NCBI RefSeq assembly: GCF_018446385.1
Contig: NC_056002.1
Location: 5,195,474-5,259,473, forward strand
From: Zingiber officinale
Lineage: Eukaryota > Streptophyta > Magnoliopsida > Zingiberales > Zingiberaceae
Direction: 5' to 3'
DNA: 64,000 nucleotides
The position numbers and the translations under genes were made by a program. Below, piece after piece: positions 23,282-35,165 of this stretch (position 1 is its first letter; every line of letters begins with the position of its first letter). The notes under the pieces are model-generated. The model was not told where the DNA came from. It ran no database searches and saw nothing but the letters and a program-made list of their open reading frames with translations.

Positions 23282-23546
23282 TCGTCCCCAGAGTCATGGT
23301 ATCACGATAGAATATTCAGATTGTCTCCCAGATATTTACGGTTCGAATATCAGCTACAGTGTATTTGTAGGAATTTTTCCTCCAAATGGGGGTATAATCA
23401 AAGGATGTTGGGTTTCTGGATTGGTCACCGTGTGCACTTCCTGATTTATCTTGGTGGCCGGTGGAAAACTTCCATGAGACCGGATTGATCACCCTAGAGA
23501 TAATCAATGAGGTTAACTGAGATTATTAAATTTTTTTTTTTTTTAA
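23282..23546 (+). mobile_element. tRNA-derived SINE with poly(T) tail
   Basis: An A-box-like TGGTATCACGATAG is followed about 40 bp later by a B-box GGTTCGAAT (23339-23347), then a body with CCTCCAAATGGGG and TGGTGGCCGGTGGAAAAC, and a run of 14 T at 23531-23544. The flanks ATGCCTTACCT (23271-23281) and ATGTCTTGCCT (23547-23557) match at 9 of 11 positions and look like an aged target duplication. A much older relative may lie at 58350-58560. Confidence 0.65.
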
Positions 23547-23557
23547 ATGTCTTGCCT

Positions 23558-24095
23558 ACACTTTACTCTTGAGGTCTTTGGGTGGAGTCTAGTACTGACC
23601 TTTCCACGCATGAAATCGGTGGAAAAGAGGCTCACCAGGCATGTCTCAGTGGACCCTGAAAATGATTCACAGGGAGAGAGTTCCCAATGGATGCCAACTC
23701 CTCTCTCATCAAGGTTGTTCTTCTGCACTGCCTTCCTTTCCTTCCCTTCCCTTTCATGGCCTAACAAATTATTGACTTTCTTTTCACAACGAGAAAAGAA
23801 GGAAAAGAAAATCAAATAAAATATTGACATTAATTTGATCCAAAAATGATTGAATCTTTGAAGTGAGTCGTTCGATTGAACTGGTGAGGGTAGTTTCTGG
23901 GTTATGGGCCAACTGTAGATGTTATTATAGTTAGAAAAGTCGTTGGAGTTGTGTTTGGGTTGAGTACAGTAGGAGCACATTCGATCTATCTTTAAACTTT
24001 ATAAAAATTAATTTTAATTTTATCACTAGTCATGGACAATAATTTAGACTTGCCAACATTGTTTTAGTATTATAAACTATGTATTAGCGAGTGTT
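23558..24095. other. Intergenic DNA, nothing recognised
   Basis: No exon structure that I trust. Short open frames occur in both directions and look like chance. Confidence 0.4.
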
Positions 24096-24335
24096 TTAGT
24101 TTGACACTCCAAGTCGCAGAGATCTCAAGGCACTGTCTGCTTCTCCAATTTTAGTCCAAGATTCTGGAAGGAACAAGTCCTCGTTGTCAAAATATTTCTT
24201 TATTTCATTGCTGACAAAAAGATCATCAACAGCCTGCGTGAATGCTCTTCCATTTTCCGACAGAATAATGGCAGTGCGAGGCACGGAGGGAACAAGGATC
24301 TTGGAGGAAATTTTTTGACAATTTAAGGGATTCAC
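24096..24335 (-). pseudogene. Coding-like segment of unknown identity
   Basis: On the minus strand, downstream of the trehalose-phosphatase gene, an open stretch reads RTAIILSENGRAFTQAVDDL, EIKKYFDNEDLFLPESW and a tail ADSALRSLRLGVSN before a stop. Codon use and amino-acid composition look coding, and the stretch has the feel of the last exon of a conserved plant protein, but I cannot name the family. No plausible upstream exon was found before the phosphatase gene's stop codon at 24439, so it may be a captured or retrotransposed gene fragment. Confidence 0.4.
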
Positions 24336-24438
24336 TTTGTTTTTTTATATCTCTTACTTTATTTTCTTGAATAACTACATTAATCCTTGCCAACAAGATC
24401 CAACTCAAGGAAAGAAAAGCTCCTTAATTAATCTCAAC

Positions 24439-26333
24439 TCAGTTCTTGGAGGAAGGGCGGCGCTTCCATTCCACAAGACGGCGCAAAAATTCCTTAACCT
24501 GGAATCATAGTTCCGATCAACAGTTTAATTTTTTTTTTTTTTCACAAACAACAAAAACATACAAACACACACACAGAAAAATCCATTGTTGCTCACTTCA
24601 GTAGGGTCTCTGAGGGAAAACGATGCTTTGGTTTTCTTTGCGACCTTGGAAACGAGAATGCCCACTCCCTGTCCCCTTTCATGCAAAACCTGAAGTGCAA
24701 ATACACTGAATATTTTACAGATTGAATGTTTAATTGGATAAGAATTATGTGTGATACCCTGAAAGCATCTTCGTCGGTGTTATCGTCTCCAATGTAAACT
24801 GGGAACACATTGCTGCAGTCGGCGAATCCTGGAGTTCGGAAATTATCAGCATGAACAGGGAATTAAAAAGTTGGTCATGTGTCGTAACTGTGGCTGATTT
24901 AAGCATACCGAGAGATTCCAACAAGAACTCGAGGGCCTTCCCCTTGTCCCACTTAATAGTTGGCCGAATTTCCAGTACCTGAAAACGAATAATCAAATTA
25001 ATGAATTGTTTTCAGGGGGAACCGAGAGAGATTGATTGAGCTAAGCTACCTTTCTTCCCACTGTGAGAGTGAGTTGAGGGTAGTCCTTGACCACTGCCCT
25101 GACTTGATCAGTTAAGGAGCTCCATTTCTGGCATCGAGTAGGAGGAGGATTAGTTGTTGTTCTTGAGAAGAAAACAGAGAGTGAGAATGAGATGTTTGTT
25201 GTTCTTCACCTTTTCGTCGACGCAGCGGAAGTGAACTGAAAGAGTGAATTTGTTGTTCTCGATTCTCGATCCTGAGATTGAATTTGTTTTCTCCACCAAC
25301 GTTTTGTAGACCTCATCGATCATGGGAAGGTGTTCGCTCGCGGGTTGGAAGGATACAGATTTGTCCTGCAACGATCGAATCAGTGAGATCAGTAGGCAGA
25401 AGTAGAAGCGATGTGGATGCGAAAGAGTGAGAGAAGGACAGAGACCTTAGAATTTGTTCGCTTTGTTTGTTTGCTGGGGCCTTTGATGTCCATGCCGTGG
25501 CTCCCAGCGTAGTACAACTCCCTCAATTGCACGAAGTTAAACACCTGGAAAGTATCGAATATCGAGATTGAACACGAGCGTTCGTGCATTTAATTTGATC
25601 GAATGATTAGATGGCGATGGACCTTGTCGCGGCATCTCCCGCTCACGATCGCAGTGGGGAAATGCCTCGCTACGTCTCTCACGGCTTCTCGCATCTGTGA
25701 AAAAAAATAAAAGTTGAGATTTTTAAGCTTGAAATGAAGCAGAGTGAAAGCAGAGAGGAAGGGAGAGAGGGCGGCGGCGGCGGCGGCGGCGTACGGCGTC
25801 GGACATGAAGGCGCAGTCCGGGTCGTCGACAATTGGAGAGAGAGTGCCGTCGTAATCGAGGAACATCACGATGCGTTTCCCCTTCGATGTCGCGACGATG
25901 TCGTCGAAGTTTACCAGAGCAGAAGGGTGCTGCCTCTGCGCCGAGATCATCAGCGACATTAATTTTTTTTTTTTAAAAAAAAAAGCATTTTTAAGGCAAC
26001 AAAATCGTATTTTTAGCGTGGAGGAGGAGAACGGACCGCCCATTTCTCGTACTCCTCCTCCTCGCGGGCGGCGGAGAAGGCGGCCTTGACGTGGGTGGGG
26101 GAGGAGGCGTGAAGGGAGTCGACCCACGGGTTGATCCTCGCGCTTCCGCCGCCGGCGCCGCCGGCGCCGCCGTTTCCTATTTCGAGCTGGCTGACAATCT
26201 TGCAGTTTGCGGCGATTCCGCCTAGGAAGGCGGAGTCGCCTCCGCTAGCTGCGGCCGCAGCCATCGCCCTCGTGAGGGCGAGCTCCTCCGGCACTATCAC
26301 ATTCTGCTTCCTCATCTCGGCCACCGAAACCAT
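24439..26333 (-). CDS. TPP: Trehalose-6-phosphate phosphatase, ten exons
   Basis: Removes phosphate from trehalose 6-phosphate to give trehalose, lowering a sugar signal that represses SnRK1. Exons, in order: 26037-26333, 25795-25929, 25623-25694, 25446-25544, 25210-25365, 25050-25127, 24909-24978, 24758-24828, 24597-24689 and 24439-24498. All introns are GT-AG and the frame is kept throughout, giving 376 residues, a normal length for plant TPPs. HAD-family motifs are present: [11 protein letters not shown] at 123-133 with Asp124 and Asp126 as expected nucleophile and acid/base, SGR at 162-164, and [12 protein letters not shown] at 314-325. SHGMDIKGP is the usual substrate-cap motif. The first about 95 residues are variable, with an alanine/glycine-rich stretch, as in relatives. 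The start at 26331-26333 is the first ATG of the frame that gives a family-like N-terminus ([14 protein letters not shown]). No lesion was seen. Which paralogue it is cannot be told here. Confidence 0.96.
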
Positions 26334-26740
26334 GAGCAATCTAAGGCTTCTCTCTCGGTCTCGAGAGAGAGAGAGAGAGAGCAACGAATTTAAATAGTAA
26401 AAAAAGTAATCGAAATTGCAGCGTAATTTCTTCGGCGTCGAGAGGAAAATACACGCGCGACTGGGACGACGAGCGACCTCCGCCGGTGGCATTTATATAG
26501 GGCGCGGGGAGAAGCATCGAAACGGACAAAGCCACGTCAAATCAACCCGCCTCGCCACCCACCGAGAACAGAACACCAAAAGATCCTCTTTCGTAATAGA
26601 ATCCTCCACGTGTCCGGGCCCCACGCTCCCTCCAATAGTGATTTCTCACGTGGCCGGGTGCCGGCCGCCAACGCCTAGGCACCACCTCAACACCACTCCC
26701 TGTTGCGTGATTGCGCAGGATAGTTGATCCCCGCAAGGTC
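26334..26740 (-). promoter_or_regulatory. TPP 5' leader and promoter region
   Basis: Just upstream of the TPP start (26341-26385) is a CT-rich leader (complement of GAGAGAGAGAGAGAGAG), a common plant core-promoter or leader element. A TATA-like box, complement of ATTTATATAGGG, lies at about 26490-26501, roughly 160 bp upstream of the ATG. A cluster of ACGTGG/CCACGT G-box-like cores follows at about 26533, 26608 and 26648, which in plants bind bZIP factors and often mark stress-regulated genes. Regulation is inferred from motifs only. Confidence 0.55.
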
Positions 26741-27255
26741 GCGGCTCAAAGTTTAATACAAATATTTTATACATCAATTCCTTTTTTTTAATTCCTTTAA
26801 AGATATTTAGCGATTTATTTTATTTAATTTTTATTACTTTTTAAAGGAAAAGGCCAAAACGTACTTGGGCAGCCCTAACGCCCCTGGGTTTACCCAGCAG
26901 CTGTGGGCTGCACTTAAAACCAGTTGCCCTAAGAGGCCTAGTGGAGGGTAGTTTTGGTACCCAAGTTTTTTACTTAGGGTAAATTATATATATGTATATA
27001 TAAAAGGCCATGATCATTGACATTTCCTATATTTGAGTTTGACATGTCAACTAATTAGTGTTGTTTAGAATAAAATTAGCATATACTTGGTGAGAAATCT
27101 TCTCTTGTTTAATTAGTCATTTTCGTAATATTTTGTACACAACTCAACTTGAGCTTGATTGTCTCCTCCATAGACTAGCACACATTCTAAAGCTAAAACA
27201 AAGTACATGTCATTTTCAGTGAAATTATAAAAGATCTCTGTAAATCTTACTAAGG

Positions 27256-27257
<2 letters not shown>
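26741..27257. other. AT-rich intergenic DNA
   Basis: Nothing coding. The piece at 26860-26950 (GGGCAGCCCTAACGCCCC, CCCAGCAGCTGTGGGCTGC) is more GC-rich and partly palindromic and may be a small repeat; no ends were found. Confidence 0.4.

Positions 27258-27343
<86 letters not shown>
27258..27343. repeat. (TA)n microsatellite, about 43 units
   Basis: An uninterrupted alternating AT run of about 86 bp. The long YIYI open frames across it are artefacts of the repeat. Confidence 0.97.
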
Positions 27344-27345
<2 letters not shown>

Positions 27346-28942
27346 TTCTCCTCAAAAGTTTGGTAGGGATGAAGCGATATAGGGGTTGTCTCTTCAAAGA
27401 TGGAAAACGACATTGGTGAAGCCGAAGTTAATATCACTATGAAATAGGAATGGCATGTTGTTGATGGTGGTAGTGGAGTGGATGTAAACTAAGGGCGAAG
27501 GGAATATAGGCATGAGATGTGCCCATAGATTTGGCTTGGAATCGAGCCATCTTGGGGGATGTATGATGTAGTAGGTGAACCATATTGGAGACTTTCCAAA
27601 AGGTTCCCACACTTCGCCCATTCTTAATACTTTCTAGTTGTCGAACTCAAAACTTTGGATACCTCTTAGACTTATTGCCAATAATTAGTCGTTGTAGTGC
27701 CAATAATGAAGAGAAGTTTATTGAGTTGAGAATAAATAACTACAACTATCGCTCGTATCATAGTTTATATATAGAATCTTATAGATTATATATAGGAAAT
27801 AATGGTTCGTGTCCAAATGAGAACAACAATTAATTAAGAGTTCAACATAACTCATTTTGAAACGAATAGTGTTGTGCTTAGTTTGACAAAGCTATGTTTG
27901 ATGAAGCTTTCCTAGCACATGGGCTAACCCAACGGCTAGTATAAACTATAAGCATTAACATCATTTTTCTTCCCTAGAATAAAATAATAAGAATTTTGTT
28001 TCAAATTTATTTATGTCTTATGTGAAAGGAGAGAGATATTACCATAGTTGATCTACAATAAAGTATCTAACTAAATTAAATCTATATACACATGGTCTTC
28101 TTAACACATTTATTAAAGTCCACAAAGAAAAGGACATTTTCTTGTTTACTTGCCTATCAAAAGATTTTATTTAAGATACTGTCGACCATCTCATTAAGGA
28201 TGTCATTTTCTTATTATTTTAAAAATTACTCTATTTATATGGGTCATGATTAAAGTGAGATTTTCATAAATCTATTTTCTCTCTTGTCATTTTCTCCTAA
28301 TCGAGGTAGTTGGTGTAAGAGCTTCGAACACTTAAAAAAAAAAAAAATTACCTGAGGTTAACGTCTCCGTCATGCACTTTCCATCTGTGTACCTATGTTT
28401 ACCTCTCTCTATATTCATGGGACCGACTTTAGGAAGGTCGCTGATGTGACGGTTCTACATTTTTTTTTTGAGCACTTAAAAATTAGTTCGCAAATAAAAT
28501 TAAACTTGACATGCCATGTGCTTCTTCCTTTTAAGTCTCACATGAAATTTGTTTTCTTTTCCATATAAATATTAGGGATATATATGTACTAAACATGAAT
28601 TCTAAGTCCAAGTCTACGTTTCATTGCGAAGTTTCCTCGTCTACGTTCAAAGTCAATGATGGAAAATTATACTAGAAATCAACAAGAAATAACAAGAGAA
28701 GTTACTAATTAATTTCTCTCTCAGAAAAAAAAAAACTTGTAAACTTAGTGTAATTTTGTTTTGCTCCAAGTCAATGGCAGTTCTTATTGAGTCAATTTAA
28801 CTTGACCCGGCACTCACCATGAAGACTCAAAATTATAATTAATTGAATACCTTATTTGATCCTCTCAAAATTTTCCATTGAAAACATCAAAGTTGTTACA
28901 CCAAATTGAAAATAAAATAACTAAATACTGTATAGATAGGAA
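27344..28942. other. Intergenic DNA, nothing recognised
   Basis: AT-rich with no exon-like structure. At 28340-28470 a GC-richer block (ACGTCTCCGTCATGCAC, GGGACCGACTTTAGGAAGG, GTGACGGTTCTAC plus T9) ends in a T run and could be a SINE 3' end; not confirmed. Confidence 0.4.
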
Positions 28943-29505
28943 TAGGGTTGTGAACAAATCAAATCGAACCAAGTCGAGCTTTATAGTGTTCAAGTTTGTT
29001 TGATAAGATAATCGAACTCAGCCGAGTCGAGCTTAAAATGAACCAAGCATTTGAAATAATTGTTCAAGTTTGATTTGACTTGTTTTTTTATAAGTTTGAG
29101 CTTGTTTGAAACTTGACTTTAACTTGCTTCATTTGGATGTTATCAAACTCTCAATTCAAATTTGACTCGAGCTTGATTTATTTGAATATTATCAAGCTCT
29201 CAATTCAAGTTTAATTAATTATTTAATTTTTTTACTTGTTTGATTGATTATTAAAAATTTAATAATTCAAACTTATTTATTTATTTTATTTTAGTTTTTT
29301 ATTTATTTAGTGTGTTGATAAGAGTTTTATTAATGAATATGGTTCGTAAACATTGTTTAAAAATATTATTCACAAATATTATTCATGAACATTAACGAGT
29401 TGAACATATATGTGTTCAAGTTTGTTTGTTTAATTTAACGAAATGTCCAAACTTGTTAATTTAATTGATCTTATGTATCTTAAACAAGTATAAATAAACT
29501 CTTGG
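28943..29505. mobile_element. hAT-type MITE, second copy, right end lost
   Basis: It starts TAGGGTTGTGAAC and follows the copy at 44084-44644 for about 500 bp (GTCGAGCTT, CAAGCATTTGAAAT, GATGTTATCAAACTCTCAA, TATATGTGTTCAAG), then diverges before the expected terminal inverted repeat. It is older than the other copy. Confidence 0.75.
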
Positions 29506-31051
29506 TAAAATATTATCACAACATCTTCATTATTATCATTGTTATACTTAACAATTGTCACAAAAATTAGAGAAGTGTAAAAGAAATAATCATTTGAAAT
29601 GTCCTGTAAAAGACAATACCAAAAGTGTCACAAAAGGAACCTTCTATTAATACTTTAATAACTTTAATGGCAATCGAACACTCTTCCCATCCCCACAATA
29701 AGATTACGATAGAATTTGATTTCTTTCACATAGAAGATGCTTTTTTTTTTCTTTCTTCGAAATAACATCAGAGAATAAAAAGATAGAATATAACTGTAGA
29801 AAACATTTTTTTTATTTAAAAAAAGGAACTATTTTCACAACCAAACACAAACCAAAACATGGAATTTATCTTCTTTCGTATTGTTCCACATCAATCAACC
29901 ACCTTATGCTCTTTCGTTTGACCCAGCCTTCCAACTTGCGTCCACTGAAATAATCCTTCTCAAACACTCTTTTTTCTTCGGTTCGCATCACTTCAGCACC
30001 ACGATGCATCATCACTGACACAGCAAAACATTTACTTTGCTTTCTTTATGAAATTCCAAAAACAATTATATTATTCCAACTTTTTGACAGATCTAATTGT
30101 CGATCCTCATCATCACTCTATCATTATATACTACCATCATAATTGTCCTTCGGATCTTCACATAAGAGAGAAAATGGATATTGTATAAATTATACTTTGA
30201 ATTTATTTACTTACTTAATATGCGAACTAAGGCATTCAGAGATGGAACTATATCATGCACGTTGAAAGTAGAATAGCAAGCTTTCGTAAGATGTTTTGTG
30301 TGTTACGCTAGGCAGGCGAAAAGTTAACAGAAGCTCTATAAAAGCCAAACAAAACAGAACAAAACTCGCATTCAACATCACTAGACATGCAAGTCACACC
30401 GACTGTGCACGACGATGGTGGACTGATTAATCATGCATATTACTTCCTGAAATATGACAGATCAATCGAGCCTGAGCATGCTTTAAGTAAAGAGAGAATT
30501 AAACTGAGTTAATCGTGCATATTAATTAATAAATCAACCATCTTCAATTCGCGTGTTGCTTTGCAATGTGCATGCCTTGGAAGTTTGGCAAATTAATTGA
30601 CAAAACAGCTGATCTAACTCCAGCTTTTGGAGATTTTGACTGGTGAGACGAATGGAGACTCAGATTCTGGTTGCTTACAACTCAGAGTGAACTTTACAGC
30701 GAACAGTCAGAATCAATCAATGGAGATGGAGTAATTGATTGGTTTTATTCACAAGAGGAGGAATGCAGAAGGAAATGGAGGCTGAAAGTTGATTTGGTCC
30801 TGATTAATTTCTCATCAAGAAAGTGACTACTTTTGCTAGATTTCAAGCGAATCAACTGGAAATCAGTGGGGGGAAAAATATGAGAATCTAGAAGAGAAGC
30901 TTCCTAGGTGAGTGTAATAACACTAATTAATTCAGATTGAATATTTGGTTGCCAAAGGAGCTCGTTAAGGAGGCCCATCGAGATCAGAGTTTATGAAATT
31001 GGGCTTATGAGTTAGAAGGAAAAACATTAGAGTACTTTCAGAGACAATGGG
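29506..31051. other. Intergenic DNA, nothing recognised
   Basis: AT-rich to about 30000, then mixed composition. I see no exon structure, RNA gene or element ends. Confidence 0.4.
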
Positions 31052-31323
31052 TGATACGACAAATGGGGCCCCGAAGTCAGGGTCAAAGTCAAGAATACCG
31101 ACTGAGGTGGTGATAGGAGTCAACACTCGAAGCTAGCATGATCACATGTCTCAGCTGAGTGGTCTAGCCGATCTGACCAAAGGTCCGATCGGGATCGATG
31201 AAACATTGAGTTGTATTGGTGTCATTCAAAGTTGAGTCAGTGTCACAGTCAAGTGGTCTGGCTGTAGTACCTTCGATCCAATTGGACATGCTAGGCACAC
31301 GGTCCGACCAGACTAGACTCTTG

Positions 31324-32310
31324 TGTTAGACCTCATGGTAGTTTTGATGTGATCAGCCAAGTTGGTTAGGTCCTGCTTTGTGTTTGATCCCTGTGTTTGA
31401 GTGTGCAGTAGCTTAGGAGCGCAGGAAGTTGAGCGGAAGACGCAGCCAACGAGAAGGACGGCACAGGAAGGAGCCGACGGGCTCCGTGCGTCCGAAGGAC
31501 GAGAGAGCTGCGGAAGAGTACTCTAGTGGAGCGAGAAGAACGTGCGCAGTGTTCGAGGGACGAGAAGCCGGACGGAAGCCTGCTCGAGGAGAAGGCCGGG
31601 AATTGGGTTCGGGTGAGCCCTATTCCGGTTGGCCGCAATCACCCAAAAGAACGGAGCTTCGGAAGTCAAAGCGAAGGAAAAAAAAGAAGCTGGAAGCTAT
31701 TTATACTATGCAGAAATTGGGCTATGCAGAAATTGGGCCATGTAGAAATTGGGCCATGTAGAAATTGGGCTATGCAGAAATTGGGCCATGCAGGAACCTT
31801 GAAGGCGCCTTGAACATGCATTGAAGGCGCCTTCAACATTGAAGGCGCCTTCATTGCTTGTTGAATGCGCCTTGAGCCATGTCAGAATGACCGTTCGAGC
31901 ACCGGATAGAATTCTATCCACTCACTGAGCTGGAGCGCCTTGGACCTTGTTGGAGGTGCCTTGGACCCTCGGGATAGAATTTCCAGAGGCTATTTAAAGG
32001 TCCCTGGAGCTAGGAATTAAATATAACTTCTACATTCAACTCTGTAAGCAACTCCTAGTAATAGTTCTGAGCCGTTAGAGTGTAAAAGGCTTCTCCGTCT
32101 TAAGCAAAGGAAATTCTTTTTAGTGCGCTTCTCATTGCCCTGGATTAACAACATCCTTTGTTGTAACCAGGTTAAATTTCTGTCTTTCTTATTCTGCCTT
32201 TTAATTGTTATTGTTTACTATTGTAATTTTGAGTTGAAAGATCCGAGGAGGGTATAATTTTATTTTTCAGGAGCAATTCACCCCCTTTGCCGGCCTCCGC
32301 TGCACCTACA
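31324..32310 (+). mobile_element. Solo LTR of a Copia element with perfect TCTTG duplications
   Basis: Starts TGTTAGACCTCATGG and ends GCCTCCGCTGCACCTACA. It is flanked by exact 5-bp copies TCTTG at 31319-31323 and 32311-32315. The end GCAATTCACCCCCTTTGCC and the text TTGTAACCAGG agree, in opposite orientation, with the Copia LTRs at 37020 and 39657, so the three belong to one family or to close relatives. No internal region is present, hence a solo LTR produced by LTR-LTR recombination. It sits inside the older Tat LTR. Confidence 0.88.
31706..31795. repeat. 16-bp tandem repeat, five and a half units
   Basis: CTATGCAGAAATTGGG and its variant CCATGTAGAAATTGGG alternate without gaps inside the solo Copia LTR. 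Confidence 0.9.
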
Positions 32311-32522
32311 TCTTGGACCAAGCGGAAAGGCCGAGCGAAAGTCGAGTCCCCGAGAGACTCATCATTCTTTAGCTGACCCAATCCTAGCCACGAGCGAAGG
32401 CTAATCTGATGACAAAGACGACTCGATCAACCTACCAGCAAAACATATTAAGGGTCCCTCAGTCAACGACCTAATTTTGGTGTTTTGTGTAACGATTCTC
32501 AGATAATCAAGGGAATATTCCT

Positions 32523-33413
32523 TGATGCGTTGATGATGAAGGGTCCCACCCTGCTGCCATGGTGGAGATCAGAGGAGGTCAAAGTCAAGGCAGTTAACGC
32601 GCAGATGGCAACGTATGGTCGGGCGAAGCATGCCCCGACCGGGAAGAAGGTTCTAACCCGCTGTCGCCTTCGACACAAGGAGCAATCAAATAACCGATGC
32701 TCAAGACAATGTACAGAAGCTGAACCGAGCGGCGACCCCACTCTGCTAGACAACAGAGATGTGCAAAGTTCAACTTCGGCCGAGCGGCTACCCCGCTCAG
32801 CCTGACAGCAGCCTTCAACCATAACAAAGTGTACCTTTGGTCGAGCAGACACACTATAGGAACAGCGAGGTTCTGACCGACCAAATGGGGCACCAGGGCG
32901 GCGGAATTCAGGCCGAGCGATCAATCCGCTCGGCCTAGTAGTACACTCCCGATGATATCCAGTGATATCCTTTTGGGAGTTGGTGCCGCCGACACCGGAC
33001 ATGGGCTGCGAGAAGATCGTACAACAGAAGCTTCCACTGTCACTTCAAAGATATGCTCGACCAGTTAAGGTACTGTGTTAGAGACACTTTATTGACATGT
33101 CTTTTCAGGGAAAGTTTTGAGAAGCGTGCTCACCTTGGGAAGCGTGCACGTGCGCTACCGGAGCTCTATATAAAGAGGGGTCCAAGAATCGGCGGAGGTA
33201 TGCGAGATTCACTGTTTGTGCTACAGGCTTGTTGCTTCTCTTTCCACTTCATCGCTAATGACTGACTTGAGCGTCGGAAGGCCAACGCCGGGGACCCCTT
33301 GCCTGGCTCGGCACTGATGTTGTCTGTGTTGCAGGTTTGAGCGGAGTCCACAGGAGATCAGCGTGAACACCACATCCCAAGCTTTCTGTCTCTTCGACTT
33401 TCGAACAGGATCA
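32523..33413 (+). repeat. Left LTR of the short Tat element
   Basis: Aligns by eye with 35564-36492 over its length, for example CCGGGGACCCCTTGCCTGG against CCGGGGACCCCTTCCCTGG. Confidence 0.85.
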
Positions 33414-33419
33414 TATTTG

Positions 33420-33779
33420 GAGCGTAAGCAAGACAGCCGGTCGACCAAAGAAACTTCCCTTTGCGGCGAACTCGCCTCCAAGGATAATGTGCTGGCCATC
33501 GCAAAGGATGAGCTGGAGGCCTCCCGAACGGCCTTGAAGACCTACCAAGAAGCCGAGTCTAGCCATTTCGAGGCTATGAAGAAGAATTACCTTCGCTCGG
33601 ATGTTTTCAACAAGAAGGTCGCCGATCGAGCTTTACGCCTTTTCGGCCTAGCCATCGATGGGACGATCGACCAACTCAAGAAGGGTGGCTACCTACCAAC
33701 AACTCTGTCCAACAACGTCATCAGCTGGGATAAGCTTACCTCGTTACTACCTGATGATGTTCTGGATTACCTTGAGTGA
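33420..33779 (+). pseudogene. Remnant of the Tat antisense-ORF C-terminus, fossil
   Basis: ELEASRTALKTYQEAESSHF, YLRSDVFNKKVADRALRLF and LLPDDVLDYLE follow the same order as EYQEGESARSDEVRKAFLRS and the acidic tail at 10440-10682. In this element the remnant points the same way as the LTRs, whereas in the 7.3-17.5 kb element it points against them. It is a fragment only. Confidence 0.75.
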
Positions 33780-34208
33780 GGTCGAAAGCTCTTGTAAAGT
33801 TTTGGAGTCATAATATTTTAAAGTCTTAATGAATGCTCATTCGCTCGGACGAGTTTTATCTCCTTGAATGTTTTTTTGACTCCCCTTTTCTTTGAGCATT
33901 TGCACGAACTCGTAGCCTCGTGACTCCAATCGTCCGTAATTAGTCTATCCAGCCGATCGATCCCTTTTGTATTCAGTGTCATCATGATTCTACAAACTGC
34001 CAATCGGCCCTAGAAGCATTTCGAAGAATAGTGTCGAACGGTCACTATATTTAAAATACTTACAAGCTTTTTGAAGACCATTCGACTCTGAATGAGGGGA
34101 GATAAGAGATCCGATATATTGGTCCACGACCAATGAAGATCACTCGACCCGAATGGGGGAGATAGGAGAGCCGATATGTTAGTCTGCGACCAGTGAAGAG
34201 TGTAGATC

Positions 34209-34975
34209 CGGGTTTAAGGTCGCCGCTCGATCGTCGATGGAGACAAGCGTTTAAGGTTGTCGCTCGATCGTCGATGGAGACACACGTTTAAGCTCGTCGC
34301 TCGACCATTGACGGAGACACACGTTTAAGGTTGCCGCTCGACCATTGCTGTAGCCCCAGGTTTAAGGTCGTCGCTCGACCATCGATGGAGACAAGGATTT
34401 AAGGTCGTCGCTCGACCGTCGATGAAGACTCACGTTTAAGGTTGTCGCTCGACCATTGACGGAGACACGCGTTTAAGGTCGTCGCTCGACCATTGCTGTA
34501 GCCCCAGGTTTAAGGTCACCGCTCGACCGTCAATGGAGACACGAGTTTAAGGTCGCCGCTCAACCGTCGATGGAGACACGCATTTAAGGTCGCCGCTCGA
34601 CCGTCGATGGAGACATGAGTTCATGGTCGCCGCTCGACCGTTGATGAAGACACGCGTTTAAGGTCACCCCTCGACCGCCGATGGAGATATGCATTTCAGG
34701 TCGCCGCTTGACCGTCGATGGTGACACGTGTTTAAGGTTGTCGCTCGACCACTGATGATGAATCGAGTTTAAGGTCACCGCTCAACCGTTGATGGAGACA
34801 CGCATTTAAGGTTGCCGCTCGACCGTTTATGGAGACAAGGGTTTAAGGTCGCCGCTTGACTGTCGATGGAGACAAGGGTTTAAGATTGTCGCTCGACCGT
34901 TGATGGAGACATGCGTTTAAGGTTGTCGTTCGACCGTCAATGGAGACAAGGGTTTAAGGTCGCCGCTCGACCGAA
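34209..34975. repeat. 37-bp tandem array, about 20 copies
   Basis: The unit is built from TTTAAGGTCGCCGCTCGACC plus GTCGATGGAGACACGCG; starts at 34216, 34253 and 34290 set the period at 37 bp. Copies differ by a few bases and the array is head-to-tail without spacers. It lies in the interior of the short Tat element, in the place where the longer element has a different, 95-120 bp array. Confidence 0.92.
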
Positions 34976-35034
34976 GGGTGCACAGGAGTAGAGAAGGACT
35001 GAAGGACTGTCGCCGGAAGCGCTTGAAGATGGCA

Positions 35035-35165
35035 AAGCGTAGAGGAGGAATGCGATGCGACGGGGCTTATAAGCCTCGGAGTTGACCGACCGAAGCCATC
35101 TGATCTAGGTGGCAGAAACCTAGGCCGAGATCTATTCGTTGAATTTAAACCATCAAACGTCACAT
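35035..35165 (-). promoter_or_regulatory. Minus-strand TATA-like promoter inside the short Tat element
   Basis: The complement of GGGGCTTATAAGCCTCGG near 35060 gives a TATAAG core with GC-rich flanks, facing the tandem array. The site and direction fit the promoter of an antisense ORF near the 3' LTR, as in Tat elements. No ORF of that kind remains downstream on that strand. Confidence 0.4.

Noticed and set aside
27113-27437. Open frames with YIYIYI runs
   Set aside because: Translation of a (TA)n microsatellite.
34209-34975. CRISPR-like regular repeats
   Set aside because: Units follow head-to-tail with no unique spacers, and the DNA is plant nuclear; it is a satellite-like array.
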